Assembly (NCBI GenBank): GCA_023229575.1
Contig: JALNYZ010000011.1
Coordinates: forward strand, 1 to 64,000
DNA length: 64,000 bases
From: Prolixibacteraceae bacterium
Lineage (GTDB): Bacteria; Bacteroidota; Bacteroidia; Bacteroidales; Prolixibacteraceae
Direction of reading: 5' to 3'
Every line of letters starts with the position of its first letter. Positions within the stretch are counted from its first letter, which is position 1. Of the stretch, positions 60,505-64,000 are shown one piece after another. Both the position numbers and the translations under genes were made by a program. The notes beneath the pieces were generated by a model. That model saw nothing but the letters and a program-made list of their open reading frames with translations. It was not told where the DNA came from and searched no databases.

Positions 60505-61722
60505 ATGAAAAAAAGATATTCTCTTCTCCTGCTGCTCGCAGGGTTTTTCCTCCTCCAGTCGTGTCAGGAACAGAGAGCCTACAGGGCCCTGATCGTTACC
60601 GGACAGAGCAACCACAACTGGCAGGCCTCAGCACCCATTTTAAAAACCATCCTGGACCAGACCAAACTCTTCTCCACCGACATCGCCCAGACCCCGAAAG
60701 AGAAGGGCGACATGAGCAATTTTCATCCAAACTTCAGCAGATACTCCATCGTGGTGATGGATTACAACGGCGACGCCTGGCCGGAAGCTACCAAAACCGC
60801 CTTCCTCGAGTATGTGAAGAATGGCGGAGGTGTTGTGATTTACCACGAGGCCGACAACTCCTTCCCCGACTGGAAAGAGTACAACGAAATCATCGGACTC
60901 GGTGGCTGGAACAAGCGCAACGAGAAGGACGGTCCCTATGTCTATTACAAGAATAATCAGTTGGTAGTAGATACCGCCAAAGGATCCGCCGGTTCTCACG
61001 GCCCGCAGCACGAATACCTGGTAAGGGCCAGAAAAGCCGATCATCCGATCCTGAAGGGACTTCCGGTAGCCTGGATGCACGGGAAAGATGAATTGTACAG
61101 TACCCTTCGCGGTCCGGCCAAAAACATGGAGATCCTTGCCACCGCCTACGCGGATACTGCCAAAAGAGGTACCGGCCGCGACGAACCCATGCTGATGACG
61201 ATCACCTGTGGCAAAGGACGGATCTTCCACACCGCCATGGGACATGTCGGCAAAGACGCAACCCATCCGGCAACCGAATGTGTCGGATTTATCGTGACGT
61301 TCCAGCGCGGCGCCGAATGGGCCGCCTGTGGAAAGGTTACCCAGGCCATACCGATCGATTTTCCGAATGTGGCAGGTTCCGTTTCCAGGCCTGAATACCG
61401 TGAGGTTACCTTATCAGAAGATCTCGATAAAATCGCCACCTACACCATCGACAAAAGCACCAAATACCTGACCGACCTGCAGGCCAGAATCCGCCAGGTG
61501 AGCGGCAATCCTGCCGCCCTGCTTGATCTCGAAAAACAGATGGTCAGTATCCTGAAGGAGAAAGGTTCTACCGTTGAGGGGAAAAAACTGATCCTGAAAG
61601 AACTCGCCTGGATGGGCTCAGACTATTGCATCCCTGCCGTTCAGGAACTCCTCAAAAACGAGGAACTGAAGGAGGCGTCAACTTTCACATTGGAGAGAAT
61701 GAAAGGCCCACGCAAAATTTGA
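60505..61722 (+). CDS. ThuA-like lipoprotein with C-terminal helical region
   Basis: 405 residues. Lipoprotein signal MKKRYSLLLLLAGFFLLQSC. ThuA (glutamine amidotransferase-like) domain at about 25-290: ALIVTGQSNHNWQASAPILK, YSIVVMDYNGDAWPEA, GGGVVIYHEADNSFPDWKEY, CGKGRIFHTAMGHVGKD. The last 100 residues are helical with HEAT-like spacing (KLILKELAWMGSDYCIPAVQ). ThuA proteins are tied to sugar catabolism that passes through 3-keto sugars, but their activity is unsettled. Completes the sugar cluster. Confidence 0.88.
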   Translation: MKKRYSLLLLLAGFFLLQSCQEQRAYRALIVTGQSNHNWQASAPILKTILDQTKLFSTDIAQTPKEKGDMSNFHPNFSRYSIVVMDYNGDAWPEATKTAFLEYVKNGGGVVIYHEADNSFPDWKEYNEIIGLGGWNKRNEKDGPYVYYKNNQLVVDTAKGSAGSHGPQHEYLVRARKADHPILKGLPVAWMHGKDELYSTLRGPAKNMEILATAYADTAKRGTGRDEPMLMTITCGKGRIFHTAMGHVGKDATHPATECVGFIVTFQRGAEWAACGKVTQAIPIDFPNVAGSVSRPEYREVTLSEDLDKIATYTIDKSTKYLTDLQARIRQVSGNPAALLDLEKQMVSILKEKGSTVEGKKLILKELAWMGSDYCIPAVQELLKNEELKEASTFTLERMKGPRKI

Positions 61723-61738
61723 GCAATAAACTATTATT

Positions 61739-62010
61739 ACACAGAGTTACACGGAGGAGCACAGAGTTTCACTGAGAAAAATAGTGGTTACTCAACGCAT
61801 TTGGGCTTTGCGTTCCTTTGCTGTTTTTCTTGGCGGACTTTGCGTGAAATAATGGAGTTAAATAAGAGGTTAAATATTTTCGGGAAGATTGTTTTCGACT
61901 AATTGTTCTTGTCGAAAATATGGTTGAACAAATCTCCATTTCCTCCCTTATTTTTCTAAATTTGTTTCTCCGTGTAACTCTGTGATTCCTCTGTGGTTCT
62001 CTGTGTAACA
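61739..62010. repeat. CACAGAG palindromic repeat, copy 2, with inserted spacer
   Basis: Left arm 61739-61779 (acacagagttacacggagga) and right arm 61965-62010 (ctccgtgtaactctgtgatt, ggttctctgtgtaacat) frame about 185 bases containing gggctttgcgttcctttgct and A/T-rich DNA. No gene is visible in 61723-62029. Confidence 0.7.
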
Positions 62011-62029
62011 TTTTAAAACGCGCCAAATC

Positions 62030-62959
62030 ATGTTCTCCCTGATCATCCCTGTCTACAACGAAGCGCAACTGATCGACGATCTGGTTGCCCGGGTCGTTGC
62101 CGCTGTAAAAACCTTTGCCGGCGACTACGAACTGCTCTTTGTCGACGATGGGAGCACAGACACAACAGTGGAACAGCTTTTGAAGCACCGCCTGAAGAAC
62201 AAAAAAATCAAGATCATCTCCCTCTCCAAAAATTTCGGTCACCAGGCGGCATTCACCGCCGGACTGGAACACGCTACCGGGGATATTGTCGCCATGATGG
62301 ATGGTGACCTGCAAGATCCGCCAGAACTACTGGCAGAAATGTACAGTAAAATTACCAGGCAGGGATACGATATTGTCAGTGGGAGAAGGATCGGTCGAAA
62401 GGGGAAAAATCGGCGGACCTTCTATACTTTTCTCTTCCACCTGCTCTTCAAAAATATTGCCGGACTCGAAAACATGGAGAACGCCGGCAACTTCTCAATG
62501 ATGACGCGCGAGGCGCTGCAGGCCCTGCTCTCCCTGAAAGAGAAGGTGAGATACATGCCAGGGCTTCGCTCGTTCATCGGCTTCAACCAGGGAACCGTCG
62601 ATTACATCCGTGATGACAGGGCGCATGGCGAACCCAAGATGAGCCTCTCCAAACTCTTTGCCCTGGCCACCGATGCCATCTTTTCATTTTCCAGGTTTCC
62701 CATCCGGTTGTGTCTCTGGCTCGGCTCGGTTGGCACCATCGTATTTCTGTTGGCAGGGATTTATGTGCTGGTAGAAAAGATTCTCGGACTGGCAGTTCTC
62801 GGATGGTCATCCACCTTGCTGAGCATCTATTTCCTGGGCTCCATCCAGCTGATCTTCCTGGGCATCGTCGGCGAATATGTCTTCCGCATCTACAAGGAAT
62901 CCCAAAACCGCCCGATCTATTTCATCCGCAAAATCCATGAAGATTCGACCGAAGCATGA
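62030..62959 (+). CDS. Family 2 glycosyltransferase (GtrB/DPM-like) with membrane tail
   Basis: 309 residues. GT-A fold: FSLIIPVYNEAQLIDDLVAR, LLFVDDGSTDTTVEQLL, SLSKNFGHQAAFTAGLEHAT, MMDGDLQDPPELLAEM and SGRRIGRKGKNRRTF, followed by two hydrophobic segments at about 230-290. Such enzymes make polyprenyl-phosphate sugars (for example polyprenyl-P-glucose). The GT-C-like protein downstream is a natural user of that donor. Confidence 0.93.
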   Translation: MFSLIIPVYNEAQLIDDLVARVVAAVKTFAGDYELLFVDDGSTDTTVEQLLKHRLKNKKIKIISLSKNFGHQAAFTAGLEHATGDIVAMMDGDLQDPPELLAEMYSKITRQGYDIVSGRRIGRKGKNRRTFYTFLFHLLFKNIAGLENMENAGNFSMMTREALQALLSLKEKVRYMPGLRSFIGFNQGTVDYIRDDRAHGEPKMSLSKLFALATDAIFSFSRFPIRLCLWLGSVGTIVFLLAGIYVLVEKILGLAVLGWSSTLLSIYFLGSIQLIFLGIVGEYVFRIYKESQNRPIYFIRKIHEDSTEA

Positions 62960-62981
62960 AGTTTGCCTCGTATTAAATTAT

Positions 62982-63139
62982 ACACAGAGTTGCACAGAGG
63001 AACCACAGAGTTTCACGGAGAAAAAATTAGAATTAGCATTTACCTGAATTTTAATGGCATAACGATTGGCTTAATAAAGATTCATATTCTTCTTGACTCT
63101 GTGTAACTCTGTGGTCCCTCTGTGCTACTCTGTGTAACC
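62982..63139. repeat. CACAGAG palindromic repeat, copy 3
   Basis: Left arm 62982-63024 (acacagagttgcacagagga) and right arm 63096-63139 (ctctgtgtaactctgtggtc, gctactctgtgtaacct) are imperfect reverse complements in the glycosyltransferase-to-GT-C gap. Confidence 0.78.
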
Positions 63140-63191
63140 TCTTACAGGACACAACTATTTTTTCAATATATTTGGATATAAAAAATCCCGG

Positions 63192-64000
63192 ATGCAACCT
63201 CCCATCAACCCCATCATTTACCGCCCCTTGTCCGGCAAGGACAAAATTGCCAGAGGGATTTTCGACATCTGCGCCGGGTTGCTGCTGGTTTTTATCATGA
63301 TGAGCAGCAAAGAGGCCGGCATCTCGGGCGATGAGGAGGTCCACTTCCGCCAATCCGAAAAGGTTTACAACTATTTTGCCACCCACGGAACCGACCAAAG
63401 CGCACTCGATACGCCAACTTCCCACCTCAAATACTACGGCCAATCCTTCGACAACCTCACCACCATCCTGATCCGTTGGTTCGATATCGACGACATCTAC
63501 ACCTTCCGCCACCAGATGAACGGCCTGGCTGCCTGGCTCTGCATCGTTCTGGCGGGATTTCTGGCGGTTTGGCTTTCCGGGTACGGCGCCGGAATCATCA
63601 CCCTCTTCCTCTTCGCCCTCTCACTCACATTTTTGGGCCACGCGCAGAACAACCTCAAAGACATCCCCTTCGCCCTGGCCTACCTCGCCGGTACCCTCTT
63701 CCTGCTGCGGTGGCTCTTCGCGGAAAAGAGAAACTGGAAAAATGCTACACCACTTATATTCTCAATTGCTTTCTGCATAAGCATCCGTCCCGGCGGACTG
63801 CTGCTTATCTGCTACCTGCTGCTTTTCGCGGCCTTCCTGGAGTTCAAAACCTACCGGGAAACTACCAAAATCAACATTGGTACACTAAAAAACAAACTAA
63901 CGTGGATCGCTGCGATCCTGCTTATCTCCTACCTGCTCGGTATCCTGCTCTGGCCCTACGTTTTGCTCAATCCAATCACCGGTTTCTGGAAATCGTACAA
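63192..64000 (+). CDS. GT-C-like polytopic membrane glycosyltransferase, cut by window end
   Basis: ATG 63192 opens a frame that stays open to the last base (at least 269 codons). N-terminus MQPPINPIIYRPLSGKDKIA, a first hydrophobic helix (GLLLVFIMM), then SGDEEVHFRQSEKV, where the acidic pair in the first periplasmic loop is typical of GT-C enzymes (PMT/ArnT type). A long loop and at least five further hydrophobic segments follow, including LGHAQNNLKDIPFALAYLAG. It probably transfers a sugar from a polyprenyl-phosphate donor made by the preceding gene. The C-terminus is beyond the window. Confidence 0.72.
   Translation, partial: MQPPINPIIYRPLSGKDKIARGIFDICAGLLLVFIMMSSKEAGISGDEEVHFRQSEKVYNYFATHGTDQSALDTPTSHLKYYGQSFDNLTTILIRWFDIDDIYTFRHQMNGLAAWLCIVLAGFLAVWLSGYGAGIITLFLFALSLTFLGHAQNNLKDIPFALAYLAGTLFLLRWLFAEKRNWKNATPLIFSIAFCISIRPGGLLLICYLLLFAAFLEFKTYRETTKINIGTLKNKLTWIAAILLISYLLGILLWPYVLLNPITGFWKSY

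Noticed and set aside
60378..63139. Possible CRISPR-like array
   Set aside because: The CACAGAG units are irregular, palindromic and not separated by equal-length spacers, and no cas gene is present.
1..64000. tRNA, rRNA or known riboswitch genes
   Set aside because: Reading both strands by eye, no cloverleaf with a T-loop, no rRNA segment and no riboswitch core was recognised; a covariance-model search would be decisive.

Overview
The window looks like a chromosome segment of a Bacteroidota bacterium (class Bacteroidia). The evidence is: gene order rplM-rpsI-rpsB-tsf followed by pyrH-frr; a DUF4271-hemD-rnpA block; rbfA-methyltransferase-FtsX permease order; LytTR-type two-component genes; RsgA, DtD and polA sequences of that type; and repeated promoter elements of the Bacteroidota form TTG-N19/20-TAnnTTTG. 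Those promoters are seen cleanly before rplM, pyrH, rsgA and an arsR gene. The family was not resolved from sequence alone. No rRNA, tRNA or CRISPR was found.

Layout. 1-5250: the tail of an IS630-type element abutting a sensor kinase that has lost its native start, its LytTR regulator, a POT-like transporter and an outer-membrane barrel protein. 5300-9700: ribosomal and translation genes with a structured rplM leader. 9700-16300: SPOR lipoprotein, a membrane-anchored receiver, a C-terminal processing protease, rsgA, zwf and pgl. 16400-19700: a DMT permease, then an aromatic-residue leader peptide with terminator/antiterminator ahead of tyrA and a DAHP synthase-chorismate mutase. 20000-26500: rnpA, hemD, DUF4271, dus and polA. 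26700-34200: sulfite reductase, siroheme synthesis and ATP sulfurylase. 34300-45600: arsR, a polyprenyl synthase, an ECF sigma/anti-sigma pair, deoC, dtd, a hexokinase, rbfA, an ABC permease and a dicarboxylate symporter sitting behind a broken sugar transporter. 45800-52300: metG and a sulfide/persulfide cluster (DsrE, cysteine desulfurase, SQR-like, ArsR-rhodanese, CDF-like). 52500-64000: uppP, then a periplasmic sugar-modifying cluster (DUF1080, tetraheme cytochrome-SUMF fusion, two Tat-exported Gfo/Idh oxidoreductases, ThuA lipoprotein), a family 2 glycosyltransferase and a GT-C-like membrane protein cut by the window end.

Two systems stand out. First, 17410-17590 reads as a complete ribosome-mediated attenuator: a 22-residue leader peptide with six consecutive aromatic residues (YFWFYY), a 7-bp antiterminator and a U-tailed terminator, directly before tyrA/aroF-CM. 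Second, 53792-61722 groups a predicted 3-keto-glycoside hydrolase, two Tat-exported Gfo/Idh proteins and ThuA with a single polypeptide that fuses a NapC/NrfH-like four-heme domain to a SUMF-type domain, suggesting periplasmic sugar oxidation with a quinone-linked electron outlet.

The window also records genome decay. There is an IS-truncated kinase, a 41-codon sugar-porter remnant whose promoter now precedes dctA, a deletion joining half of a metallophosphoesterase to half of an MBL-fold gene, and a probable esterase tail after uppP. Several families of intergenic palindromes recur (TTATGAGT, AGTGACT, CACAGAG, CTTCGACAGGCTCAGG, CCCGGGGT and a 25-bp nested repeat). One of them lies between the attenuator and tyrA.
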